Source of the DNA: Butyribacter intestini
Lineage (GTDB): Bacteria; Bacillota; Clostridia; Lachnospirales; Lachnospiraceae
DNA: 64,000 nt
Direction of reading: 5' to 3'
Assembly (NCBI GenBank): GCA_001414325.1
Contig: LLKB01000005.1
Span: 419,060 to 483,059 of the forward strand
Positions 18,538 through 27,123 of this stretch are shown in pieces; positions within the stretch are counted from its first letter, which is position 1; every line of letters begins with the position of its first letter. Under the pieces are notes generated by a model that saw only the letters and a program-made list of their open reading frames with translations, searched no databases and was not told the origin of the DNA. A program made the position numbers and the translations under genes.

Positions 18538-19896
18538 TTAAATAAGTCCCCATCCCTGTCTTTTTCCAGGAAGCTCCTCTCCATTTACCCCATCAGCGTA
18601 CTTAGTTATATATGCAATCAGCTTCTCCCCGTACATATTTTCATCATTTCTATTTACGATTCCCCACTCCATGATACACGCTGCATATCCCGAAACAAGC
18701 GGTGCCGCAAATGAAGTTCCCGTTTTTCTCACATACCCTCCTCCGTACCCTGCTGCCAAAACATCAACACCAGCCGCCACGACAAGAGGTACAAGTCTTC
18801 CGTCAGCAGTAAATCCTCGTCCCGAAAAAGCTGCCACACTTTCCGTTGTTTGATTATATGCCCCTACTGACAAAACTTTAAATGCCGTCGCCGGAATGGT
18901 TGCCGTTGTGTCTGATGACGGTCTTAAAAAGCCTGTTGACAGACCTATTGCTTCTATTGTGGGAAGCCACATATCCACAACTCCACATTTTATTTTACCC
19001 GATACCTCAAATTCAATACCCCATATACCGGGCAGCACATAATTTAAGTTTTTTCCTGCTCTAAACTGCACCTCTATAAGCTGTTTTCCATTGTATGGTG
19101 TCGGCATCACCATGACGCTGTCTATATTTTCACGCTCCGAATTTATACTCACGCTCTCCAAAATATTTATTCTCTTTCCTGATGGAGTATTTAAAAATAT
19201 TTCAAATTCATCCTGAAAATATTTCCAGATAAAAAGCCGCATATCTCTTTCATTTTCGCCTATTGCAAACTCCGTCCTGCTATTTTCCGCACTTTTCACT
19301 ATAGTCCTTACATGATGTCTTGACTCCCCCTCATTTCCTGCCGCAATAACTATCATATTTTTCCAGATACCGTTTATGTCAGCTATATAATTTTCAAACA
19401 ATGTATTTCCGTCATGTGCTCCCTCGTTCGTGCCGTAGCTTAAGTTTATGACTATTGGTTTTTGCAATTCTATCGCTTTTCTGAGTGTATAATCTATCCC
19501 CTCCATTATATCTATAGTTCTTGTATATCCTGTATTTCCATCACCCACTCTTTTTAATTCCACAACGATAAGTTCAGCCCTATAAGCACTTCCTCTTATA
19601 ATATTTCCCCTGCTGTCCGTTCCATCACCTGCCGCTATCGATGCTACCGCCGTCCCATGTCCACCCATACCATCGCTTGCGGGAACTATCTTCTGTGCAA
19701 ATTGCCTGTTTTTTGTCTCTATCGCATTGTTTATGTCCGTGCTGTCATATTCCGCACCAAAACCATAACCTGACGGGCTTCTCCCCTCGGCTGCCTCACC
19801 CTCTATATTCTGATTCCATAGGTAACTTATCCTCGTCTTTCCATCACTGTCCCTAAATGCCGGATGAAAATAATCAATCCCACCTCGTGTTATATT
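18538..19896 (-). pseudogene. 3' portion of an interrupted subtilase (S8 peptidase) gene
   Basis: Open in frame from 19896 to 18538, with no start codon before 19668. Translation opens NITRGGIDYFHPAFRDS, i.e. right after the point where a subtilase would read VDSG, and then carries catalytic His (GGHGTAVASIAAG), oxyanion Asn (IAAGNEGESRHH) and catalytic Ser (GTSFAAPLVSG). The missing prodomain and catalytic Asp are at 22072-22384. The intact protein would be a cytosolic Csp-like subtilase with an inserted jelly-roll region, a type common in spore-forming Clostridia. A protein started at 19668 would lack Asp and be inactive. Not decayed: no stops or frameshifts, so I regard it as a separated exon-like half rather than an old pseudogene. 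Confidence 0.88.
19866..19896 (-). other. Putative attR of the subtilase-interrupting element
   Basis: On the minus strand AATATAACACGAGGTGGGAT is followed by TGATTATTTTC. The segment GGGATTG is shared with attL. Element side carries AACAC, the inverted partner of GTGTT at attL; gene side encodes IDYF of the subtilase. Confidence 0.65.
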
Positions 19897-19995
19897 TTAA
19901 ATTCACAACTTTCCTGCCGCCACTGTTTTGCTCTTTGGTGCAACTGATAAATCATATATTATATTTTTTCAATAAAGACTGCATTGTCTGCAAAT

Positions 19996-20775
19996 TTATA
20001 TCTTGTGCTTTTTAATAATATTCCTTATTGTACTCTCATTCCATCTCTTTAGTTCAGCATCCTTTCCACCTTCTGTCATTATTTCACCGCTTTTCATAAC
20101 TTCTCTACTTTTCAGATATTCACCAGGAGGATTTATCCTTTCCATATAAAGCATATCTGCTATCTCTTTTATGCTTCTTCCATCATCATACATTTTTAGT
20201 ATCTGCCTGACTATTCGGTATGTCATTTCCTCTCTCCTTAAAACCCTTATATCATTTTCATATACTATCTTATAACCATATGGTGCTCTGCTGCCAAGAT
20301 AATTACCCTCTCTTTTCTTAAGTTCTTTTGCATATTTTACTTTCACCCCTATATCGTATGCGTATAGTTCATTAACGAGATTTTTAAGATTTACAGCAAA
20401 CTCCTTCTTTCCAAACATATCCGAAATCGAATCATAACCATCCGACACGGCTATAAAACGCACACCGAGCAGTGGAAATATTTTTTGCAAAAACTCACCC
20501 GTATCAATATGATTCCTGCCAAATCTTGACAGATCCTTAACTATCACACAGTCAATTTTCTTTGCAAGAATATCCTCATACATCCGCTTAAAACCCGGTC
20601 TGTCATAATTCATGCCACTCTTGCCAAAATCACTATAACACCCAATAATCTCAATATCATCCGTGACCTTTGCAAACTCTCTGCATATAAGGAACTGATT
20701 CTCAATCGACTCAGCCTTTCTCTCACTCCCCCTGACAGAAAGCCTTGCATAAATACCTGCTCTATAAATCTTCAT
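19996..20775 (-). CDS. Serine recombinase (resolvase/invertase family), short form
   Basis: 259 residues. Resolvase domain with catalytic Ser in AGIYARLSVRG and the conserved VIVKDLSRFGRNHI motif, then the start of a recombinase domain (LGSRAPYGYKIVYEND, IADMLYMERINPPGEY). It stops before the zinc-ribbon and coiled-coil region of large serine recombinases. GGGGGC before the ATG is a good ribosome site. It is the last gene inside the element splitting the subtilase and probably acts with one or both neighbouring recombinases. Whether it is active alone is uncertain. Confidence 0.88.
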   Translation of the reverse strand: MKIYRAGIYARLSVRGSERKAESIENQFLICREFAKVTDDIEIIGCYSDFGKSGMNYDRPGFKRMYEDILAKKIDCVIVKDLSRFGRNHIDTGEFLQKIFPLLGVRFIAVSDGYDSISDMFGKKEFAVNLKNLVNELYAYDIGVKVKYAKELKKREGNYLGSRAPYGYKIVYENDIRVLRREEMTYRIVRQILKMYDDGRSIKEIADMLYMERINPPGEYLKSREVMKSGEIMTEGGKDAELKRWNESTIRNIIKKHKI

Positions 20776-20796
20776 TGCGCCCCCTATTTTATATAT

Positions 20797-20995
20797 TTGT
20801 AAAACTTTCGTATATATGTAATTAAATTGTGCAACTATAACAAATAATGTAAGCAGTGCACTTCTGTCACCGTCAGCACTCAGTCAGCGTTTTTTGCTGA
20901 CTTAGTACTGCTACGAGTGACAGGTAGCGAGAGCGTGCCTGCGGTATTATTTGTTATAGCTGCACAATTAACACAACCTAGATTTAGTTTTGCAA
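20797..20995. repeat. Family A full-length hairpin repeat (about 199 bp)
   Basis: Ends TTGTAAAACT / AGTTTTGCAA; outer arms AATTGTGCAACTATAACAAA and TTTGTTATAGCTGCACAATT pair almost fully; the centre repeats CAGTCAGCGTTTTTTGCTGAC. Its right end provides the last codons and stop of the recombinase frame ending at 20984. Confidence 0.8.
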
Positions 20996-22384
20996 ACAAT
21001 TCACCTTTTCAAACAACTCCCTATCCACTATCGCAAGTTCACTCTTTTCACACCTTATCCTATCTCTCTCCTCCGTCTTAATCATTTTTTTTATCTTATA
21101 ATTCAGCTTTTTACTTTTTGACTGCACAAGCACACCTGCATATATCTCATTTGTAAGTATTCTTTTTATCATCTGCGGATACCATTTCTTTTTAACACTT
21201 TCAGTTTTTTGGAGAGCAAATGGTGTTTTATAAGCACATTCCTTGCTTTTTCTATACTCAAACGGTGTCATTATATTCATTTCATTTAATCTGTCCGCTA
21301 TCGCCTGCAATGACTTTTTATCTGCCCTTAGCATAAATATCATTTTTATTATGTCTGTTACTTTATCATCAGGTACAAGTTTCTTTTTGTCCTCAGAACT
21401 TTTCAGATAACCGTAAGGTGCAAATGCCCCAACATATTCCCCATTCCTCATGCACACCTCAAGACCGGTTCTTACTTTTAACGATATATCCCTTGAATAC
21501 TCATCATTTACTATGCTTTTCATATACATATAAAACGGCGAATATAGTTCGTTGTCACAATGCTGTGAGTCATAGCCGTCAGCAACCGATATAAAACATA
21601 CATTTTTTTTATTGAAATAAAACTTTATCATTCTTCCAACTTCTATATAATCTCTGCCAATTCTCGATAAATCTTTTACAATTATACAGTTTATAATTCC
21701 GTTTTCAATATCGCACAACAATCTTTTATACTGTGGTCTTTTGGCATCAAGTCCACTATAACCGTCATCTATATAGAAATCCTTTAAAATTATGTCTTTT
21801 CTCTTTTTAACATACTCTTCAATTATTTTCTTCTGATTGTATATGCTGTCACTGTAATATCTGTTTTCTTTTCTGTCAGCCTTGCTAAGTCTTATATACC
21901 CTGCAGCTTTATATACAATGTATTCATCAGGCACAACATTTTCATTATATATGGCAGTTTTATTATTCAATACATTTTTATCATACTCGGCATTTTTATT
22001 ACACAAAGAATTTTTACTGTATTCACCTGTTTTATTATTACTAATATATTTTTTAACACAATCCCCCGAATCCACAATCCCCACAAGTACACCTTTGCCG
22101 CTAAGCCTGTTTTCCTGTATATTCCCCTGCATTATACCAGGTTCGTTTTGCGTATCTGACGCACTATTTTTTTCCGTGGCAGATATCTTTGTTATTTCTC
22201 CCGTTGGATAAACTCTCCTCGGTTCTTCAATATATATCACCTCAGGCACATTTCTTAACTCATCAAGATATGCGGCATCTATATCCACAACTGCATATTG
22301 TGCGAGCAGTTCAGACACCTTTACATCATCTGCTATCGCCCGCACACCATCAAGACTTCCATAATATTTGACTATTACTTTCAC
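20984..22384 (-). CDS. Chimera: subtilase prodomain and catalytic-Asp motif read in frame into a serine recombinase
   Basis: Start GTG at 22384, 5 nt after GGAGG, giving MKVIVKYYGSLDG, the usual opening of a Csp-like subtilase prodomain. The subtilase part runs to KGVLVGIVDSG (catalytic Asp codon 22072-22070). The frame then crosses the insertion point into an AT-rich linker (NNKTGEYSKN...) and a serine recombinase with catalytic Ser in AAGYIRLSKADR, IIVKDLSRIGRDYI and a recombinase domain (VGAFAPYGYL, NEIYAGVLVQ), but no zinc ribbon. No ATG lies between the junction and the recombinase; a GTG at 21934 is the only plausible internal start and has no clear ribosome site. So the recombinase may be translated only as a fusion to the host gene. 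The stop comes from a repeat. Confidence 0.85.
   Translation of the reverse strand: MKVIVKYYGSLDGVRAIADDVKVSELLAQYAVVDIDAAYLDELRNVPEVIYIEEPRRVYPTGEITKISATEKNSASDTQNEPGIMQGNIQENRLSGKGVLVGIVDSGDCVKKYISNNKTGEYSKNSLCNKNAEYDKNVLNNKTAIYNENVVPDEYIVYKAAGYIRLSKADRKENRYYSDSIYNQKKIIEEYVKKRKDIILKDFYIDDGYSGLDAKRPQYKRLLCDIENGIINCIIVKDLSRIGRDYIEVGRMIKFYFNKKNVCFISVADGYDSQHCDNELYSPFYMYMKSIVNDEYSRDISLKVRTGLEVCMRNGEYVGAFAPYGYLKSSEDKKKLVPDDKVTDIIKMIFMLRADKKSLQAIADRLNEMNIMTPFEYRKSKECAYKTPFALQKTESVKKKWYPQMIKRILTNEIYAGVLVQSKSKKLNYKIKKMIKTEERDRIRCEKSELAIVDRELFEKVNCLQN
22053..22078 (-). other. Putative attL of the subtilase-interrupting element
   Basis: On the minus strand ATTGTGGATTCGGGGGATTG is followed by TGTTAA. 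Gene side encodes IVDSG; element side begins GTGTTAAAA, the inverted partner of AACAC at attR. Five Gs here versus three at attR; a product with four would read VDSGIDYFHP. Confidence 0.65.
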
Positions 22385-22402
22385 ATCTGCCTCCAAAATA
22401 TC

Positions 22403-23617
22403 TTACTTTTTTATACGCCAGTATATGATAACTTTTTCAGGCTCACTGACATATATCCTCTTTACAAATATATTCAGCAACATCTCTCTGTCTACATCTG
22501 TTTTTATATTTTGGCAAAGTTTTTCAAAAAGCTCAATCTCTCTGTTTCCTATCTGCCCTGCGGTCTTTTTTTCTCTGTCACCACAACATATCTCACCATA
22601 AAATACCACCTTAAGCCTGTCAAAAAAAAGCTGATACAACCTCCCGGTCATTATCAGCTTTTTTTCTTTTCCATTACATTTTCTGCAGCATAGCCAGCCT
22701 TTCTTTGCCCTGTCTGAACAAAGAGCATTTCCACATATCCCACATTTTGTAATACCGTGAAAAATATGTCTTGCATTGTTTTTTCTGTGACTTTTTCCAT
22801 AATATCTCACTATATCATCGGACAGCATCGACTCATCAATGACTGCTATGTCGTTTTTATCATCTGACACCATTTTCCACTGCTCAGGCATTTGTTTTAC
22901 CCGCCTTTTTAATGGAAGAGACTCGATTTCATATCTGTGCCACACATGAAATCCAAGATATGCTGGCTCATGCAATATCCTCCACACCTGTGATACTGTC
23001 ATATCATATAATTTCGAGATTTCTTCGTATGTACTTCCCTCCTTACGCCTTTTATAGATATTTCTGATAAGTTCAGCCTTGTCTTTACGACACACTACTT
23101 TTGAATCTTTTATCTCATACCCAAACGGCAGTTTCGCTACGGCATACTCTCCCGAACTTTTCTTTGCTTCAAGTGAACACCTGACCTTCCTTGAAATATC
23201 ACTGCAATAAAATTCATTAAACAGCGTCTTAAACGGATATATTATACCGGTGTTTTCATCACTCAGACTGTCATAGCCGTCAAGCACTGCAATAAACCTT
23301 ATCTGCTTTAAAGGAAAATATTTTTCCCTCAGTTCAGATATAAGAAGATGATCCCTGCTAAGCCTTGAAAAATCTTTTACTATTACAGTATCTATTTTCT
23401 CAAGTTCCACCCATGCAAGCATCTTCATAAATGAAGGTCTTTTCCTGTCTGTTCCACTGTAACCGTCATCCGTAAACTCATGTATATCTTCCTGTTCGCC
23501 ACAAATGGCATTATCAGAAACATAACTTCTTAAAAGAAACAACTGATTTTCAATAGTATTGCTTACCTTTTGCACTCTCTTATCCTTTTTTGATATACGG
23601 GCATATAAGGCTATCAC
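22403..23617 (-). CDS. Large serine recombinase with zinc ribbon
   Basis: 404 residues from GTG at 23617, chosen because GGAGG lies 5 nt upstream (a TTG 15 nt earlier is less likely). Resolvase domain with catalytic Ser in IALYARISKKDK and VIVKDFSRLSRDHL; recombinase domain (AKLPFGYEI, EPAYLGFHVW); zinc beta-ribbon CGICGNALC...CCRKC near residue 310; helical C-terminus. It ends 18 bp before the subtilase start, so all three recombinases and both subtilase halves are in one direction and could share a transcript. It lies outside the 2.2 kb insertion. It is the only one of the three with the full DNA-binding region, making it the best candidate for the active integrase/excisionase. Confidence 0.88.
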   Translation of the reverse strand: MIALYARISKKDKRVQKVSNTIENQLFLLRSYVSDNAICGEQEDIHEFTDDGYSGTDRKRPSFMKMLAWVELEKIDTVIVKDFSRLSRDHLLISELREKYFPLKQIRFIAVLDGYDSLSDENTGIIYPFKTLFNEFYCSDISRKVRCSLEAKKSSGEYAVAKLPFGYEIKDSKVVCRKDKAELIRNIYKRRKEGSTYEEISKLYDMTVSQVWRILHEPAYLGFHVWHRYEIESLPLKRRVKQMPEQWKMVSDDKNDIAVIDESMLSDDIVRYYGKSHRKNNARHIFHGITKCGICGNALCSDRAKKGWLCCRKCNGKEKKLIMTGRLYQLFFDRLKVVFYGEICCGDREKKTAGQIGNREIELFEKLCQNIKTDVDREMLLNIFVKRIYVSEPEKVIIYWRIKK

Positions 23618-23660
23618 TGTTTTCCTCCGCAATATGTTTCCTTATTATATATTATGTTTT

Positions 23661-24419
23661 TTAATTATTACTATTACTGTTATCAGATGAATTCTGAGCG
23701 TTTCCCAAATTATTGTTATCATCAGGCTTTCCCATCTTTCTATTATCCTCTCTGATAAGTACCTTAGTAACATTATCCCCATCAAATGCGAATCCGATTA
23801 TACTTCCCTTTTTAATATCCGATACTGTTGCATCTGTTTTCGTCTGATCCATGCCTGACTTCTGAACAGTCACACTACTGCTTATTGTTACTGTTGATTT
23901 TTTACCTGTGCTCTTAAACCCCGGTATTCCACCACCTTTTTTCATATCAGGAGCACCACTCCCCTGTGGTTTTTCACCGTTCTTTGCGTCAGGTGCTCCG
24001 CTCCCCTGTGGTTTCTGTGGTTTTTCACCATTCTTTGCATCAGGTGCTCCGCTTCCCTGTGGTTTCTGCGGTTTCTCACCGTTCTTTGCATCAGGTGCAC
24101 CACTTCCCTGTGGCATCTGCGGCTGACTACTGTCTTTTTCTAAGACCTCATAAGTTACTTTGCCGTTGCTTACTTTAGTAACCTTTCCATACACCGTATA
24201 TTCACTTTCATCTGAATTTGCATTTGTATTATTGTTTGTACTATTGTCTGAATTTGATGAACTATCTGAACCTGTATTTGATGAGGCATCCTCATTTGAT
24301 GATTCCTCTACTGAAGCAGAAGACTGGCTGCTCTCTGAATCTTTTGAATTTCCACATCCTGTTATCATTGACACAGTAAGCACAAAGCTCATCACTATTG
24401 TTAAAAATCTTTTTCTCAT
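23661..24419 (-). CDS. Repeat-containing lipoprotein
   Basis: 252 residues. Lipoprotein signal with lipobox SMITGC (Cys about 22), then a Ser/Asn/Asp-rich spacer (about 25-70), a short beta segment (YTVYGKVTKVSNGKVTYEVL), four tandem repeats of the type PQGSGAPDAKNGEK (about 100-160), and a second beta segment (STVTISSSVTVQKSG ... SIIGFAFDGDNVTKVLI) reminding of a DUF5666-like barrel. Expected to be anchored on the outer face of the membrane, with the repeats spanning the wall. Function unknown. It lies between citrate synthase and the recombinase group. Confidence 0.8.
   Translation of the reverse strand: MRKRFLTIVMSFVLTVSMITGCGNSKDSESSQSSASVEESSNEDASSNTGSDSSSNSDNSTNNNTNANSDESEYTVYGKVTKVSNGKVTYEVLEKDSSQPQMPQGSGAPDAKNGEKPQKPQGSGAPDAKNGEKPQKPQGSGAPDAKNGEKPQGSGAPDMKKGGGIPGFKSTGKKSTVTISSSVTVQKSGMDQTKTDATVSDIKKGSIIGFAFDGDNVTKVLIREDNRKMGKPDDNNNLGNAQNSSDNSNSNN
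23945..24120 (-). repeat. Coding tandem repeat, ~51-bp unit
   Basis: Three 51-bp units (plus strand, each containing CACCATTCTTTGCATCAGGT or a near copy) and one shortened unit encode PQGSGAPDAKNGEKPQK-type repeats. Near-identical DNA implies recent slippage or selection for length variation. Confidence 0.85.
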
Positions 24420-24607
24420 ATATTTTTTCCACCTTTCTTGTTTTATGATGCAAAGAATCGCTATGCAAACATCTATTGCATATATGCAATGCCACCTGCT
24501 TTTGACTTTTACATCATTTTATAAGATGATTTTATATGAACATTTTTAACAAAAAGTGATGAATGTGTGTTTTTTCTGTGTTTTTGAAAGACTATTCTAT
24601 CAATCTT

Positions 24608-25984
24608 TTATTTTCTTTCCTCTAATTCAACATATTCTTTATGGTGACCGACATATTTGTATGCAGGTCTTATAATCTTTTCTTTATTTACAAGCTCCTC
24701 AAGCCTGTGAGCACTCCAGCCTGAGATTCTTGAAAGTGCAAACAACGGAGTAAACAACTCCTCAGGTATTCCAAGCATTGTATAGATAAGTCCACTATAA
24801 AAATCAACATTGGCACATACCGGTTTTATAACATGTCTTCTCGCCATGATAAGTTCAGCCGCTATCCTCTCAACTGTATCGTGAAGTAAAAACTCATCCT
24901 GCATTCCCTTTTCATTTGCAAGTTTCTCTGCGAATCCTTTAAGTATCAGCTCTCTTGGATCTGAAATCGTATATACGGCATGTCCCATACCATAGATAAG
25001 TCCTGAACCGTCAAATGCTTCTCCCTTAAGAACTTTCTTTAAATATCCCTCAATCTGTGAATCATCTTTAATATCACTTACATTTTTCTTGAGGTCTGCA
25101 AACATCTGCTGAACTTTTAAGTTCGCACCACCGTGACGAGGTCCTTTTAGTGAAGCTATAGATGCCGCAACTGCCGAATATGTATCTGTTCCTGATGATG
25201 TAACAACATGGTTTGTAAATGTAGAGTTATTTCCACCACCATGCTCCGCATGAAGAACGAGTGCTGCATCAAGAACTCTAGCCTCAAGCTCTGTATATTT
25301 TCCGTCAGGCCTTAACATCTGAAGTATATTCTCTGCTGTTGAAAGCCCCTTTACAGGCGGTTTTATTACAAGACTATCTAAAAAGTTAAAGTGTCTGTAT
25401 GCATGATAATTATATACTGCTATCAATGGAAGTTTTGCAATAAGCTGAAGCGACTGTCTGAGTACATTCGGAATCGAAATATCATCAGGGTTACTGTCAT
25501 ATGAATATAATGTAAGTACACTTTTCTGGAGTCCGTTCATAAGATTTGCACTAGGTGCTTTCATTATAACATCTCTTACAAACTGTCCTGACAACTCCTG
25601 AAGGCTTGCAACCACCTCTATAAAGACCTCTAACTGTTCTGCTGTAGGAAGTTTTCCAAAAAGAAGAAGATATGTTGTCTCCTCAAATGCAAACTTCTTT
25701 TTTATCCCCTCACCGACGAGTTTCTTGACATCGTACCCCTGATAAAAGAGTTTTCCGTCAGCAGGCTCTTTTACACCATTTACAATATCATAACCTGTAA
25801 CATCCGAAATTTCAGTAAGACCTGTCAATACACCTTTACCAGAGCTGTCTCTAAGTCCTCTTTTAACATCATACTCCTGATATAAATTCAGATCTATCGC
25901 ACCTGAAACCAAACAGTTTTCAACAAGACTGTCAAACTCAACTTCAAGCTGTTTACTTAAAGCCATCATAGATTCATTATCCAT
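24608..25984 (-). CDS. Citrate synthase
   Basis: 458 residues from the ATG at 25984, chosen because GGAGG lies 8 nt upstream (an ATG 18 nt earlier would include that site). Catalytic pattern of the citrate synthase family is visible: LVLHAEHGGGNNSTF (first His), GLIYGMGHAVYT (second His) and VCANVDFYSGLIY (Asp). It condenses oxaloacetate and acetyl-CoA to citrate, supplying 2-oxoglutarate for glutamate synthesis; no aconitase or IDH gene is in the window. Longer N-terminus than gltA, as usual in Clostridia. Promoter at 26014-26043. Confidence 0.95.
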   Translation of the reverse strand: MDNESMMALSKQLEVEFDSLVENCLVSGAIDLNLYQEYDVKRGLRDSSGKGVLTGLTEISDVTGYDIVNGVKEPADGKLFYQGYDVKKLVGEGIKKKFAFEETTYLLLFGKLPTAEQLEVFIEVVASLQELSGQFVRDVIMKAPSANLMNGLQKSVLTLYSYDSNPDDISIPNVLRQSLQLIAKLPLIAVYNYHAYRHFNFLDSLVIKPPVKGLSTAENILQMLRPDGKYTELEARVLDAALVLHAEHGGGNNSTFTNHVVTSSGTDTYSAVAASIASLKGPRHGGANLKVQQMFADLKKNVSDIKDDSQIEGYLKKVLKGEAFDGSGLIYGMGHAVYTISDPRELILKGFAEKLANEKGMQDEFLLHDTVERIAAELIMARRHVIKPVCANVDFYSGLIYTMLGIPEELFTPLFALSRISGWSAHRLEELVNKEKIIRPAYKYVGHHKEYVELEERK

Positions 25985-26013
25985 TATGGCACCTCCATTC
26001 ACTTTTTCTCATC

Positions 26014-26043
26014 ATTTTACCTCAAAATGATAGTAATCGTCAA
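26014..26043 (-). promoter_or_regulatory. Promoter of citrate synthase
   Basis: Minus strand: TTGACG (26043-26038), 18-bp spacer, TAAAAT (26019-26014), about 30 bp before the start codon, giving a short leader. Confidence 0.7.
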
Positions 26044-26116
26044 GTTTTTCGTCTTGTAAATATTCATATATGATGTATATTTATACATCTAACTCAAATT
26101 TTATACATATTTACCA

Positions 26117-26950
26117 TTATGAGGCATTTCGTGTTCGATATTCCAGACGAAGTTTGTCCGTAAGTAAGGCTATAAACTCTGAGTTTGTCGGTTTTGTTTT
26201 CTTGGAACATATCGTATTACTGAAAATCTCTTCAAGCACCTGTCTGTTTCCCCTCCTAAAGGCAACTTCTATTGCGTGCCTTATCGTCCTTTCCACGCTG
26301 CTGGATGTCGTCTTATACTTCTTTGCAATAGTCGGATAAAGACATTTTGTTATGTAATGAAGCATATTTTTGTCATAAAAAGAAAGCATTATGCCCTCTC
26401 TTATATACTGGTAGCCCTTTATATGTGCCGGTATTCCGATTTCCAGAAGCAGATTTGTCACATCAATCTCAAGATTTCCTGAACAAACATTGTTTATTGC
26501 CCTTGCCGGCTCATATTCTCTTGCATTTTTTCTAAATATATTTCCTAAACTGCCTTCACTCTCTCTTGTATATCGCTTACTTACGAGCTGCATTACCCTA
26601 TTTATAAGCATCTGGTTTGATACCGGTTTCATCATATAATAATCAGCTCCAAATTTTATTGCCTGCTCTACCAGGTTTTCCATTCTCAAAGCTGTCTGGA
26701 TAATGATTATCGGTTTCTTTTCGCAGATATTACGGCTTTCCTCTAAAATTCCTATTCCGTCTACCCCTGACAGAACCATATCCATAACCACGATATCCGC
26801 TTTTCCATCATTAATTACTTTAAGCACTTTATTTCCATCTCCTGTCGACAGAATAACTTTCATCCCCCTTGCTTCCATAGAGAGCTGTTTGCTCTCTCTT
26901 TCCTGTAGATTGCTGTCTGCTATTACTACTTTTAACTGCGTATTTCTCAT
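26117..26950 (-). CDS. spo0A: Sporulation master regulator Spo0A
   Basis: 277 residues. Receiver domain with acidic D12 and phospho-acceptor D57 (IVVMDMVLSGVDG), Lys in MMKPVSNQ, and the Spo0A-specific C-terminal DNA-binding domain (about 165-270) with SSVERTIRHAIEVAFRRGN and CSKKTKPTNSEFIALLTDKL. Phosphorylated Spo0A binds 0A boxes and starts sporulation. AAGGAG precedes the ATG. The usual upstream neighbour spoIVB is absent. Its presence indicates a spore-forming lineage but does not prove this strain sporulates. Confidence 0.95.
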   Translation of the reverse strand: MRNTQLKVVIADSNLQERESKQLSMEARGMKVILSTGDGNKVLKVINDGKADIVVMDMVLSGVDGIGILEESRNICEKKPIIIIQTALRMENLVEQAIKFGADYYMMKPVSNQMLINRVMQLVSKRYTRESEGSLGNIFRKNAREYEPARAINNVCSGNLEIDVTNLLLEIGIPAHIKGYQYIREGIMLSFYDKNMLHYITKCLYPTIAKKYKTTSSSVERTIRHAIEVAFRRGNRQVLEEIFSNTICSKKTKPTNSEFIALLTDKLRLEYRTRNAS

Positions 26951-27123
26951 TTTCCACTCCTTTTCGATATACTTTTCCTCTACCCACTTTTGTTCTCCCC
27001 ACCTCTATCAAACAAAATATATGACTGTTTTACAAAAATAAACTTTTTATTCAGTCCTACTATATTATTATACTCACTAAAGTGGAACACTTATGTATTT
27101 AAAAAGGAATTGAAATGGAATTT

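Larger units (their letters stand above)
19879..22067 (-). mobile_element. ~2.2 kb element with two serine recombinases inserted in a subtilase gene
   Basis: Bounded by the two G-run junctions (ccc at 19879-19881, ccccc at 22063-22067, plus strand). It contains the recombinase frame ending at 20984, a family A repeat (20797-20995) and a second recombinase (19996-20775), and no other gene. It separates codons VDSG from IDYFHP of a subtilase. Joined ends would form an attP-like site with AACAC/GTGTT inverted arms around a G-rich centre, as expected for a serine integrase. Confidence 0.75.

Noticed and set aside
22403-23617. The upstream recombinase as part of the same insertion in the subtilase
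   Set aside because: The subtilase prodomain start (MKVIVKYYGSL with GGAGG) lies downstream of it, so this recombinase is outside the split gene; a second, older insertion could not be shown.
23945-24120. CRISPR-like regular repeats
   Set aside because: The units are in frame, contiguous without unique spacers, and encode a lipoprotein repeat; no cas genes are near.
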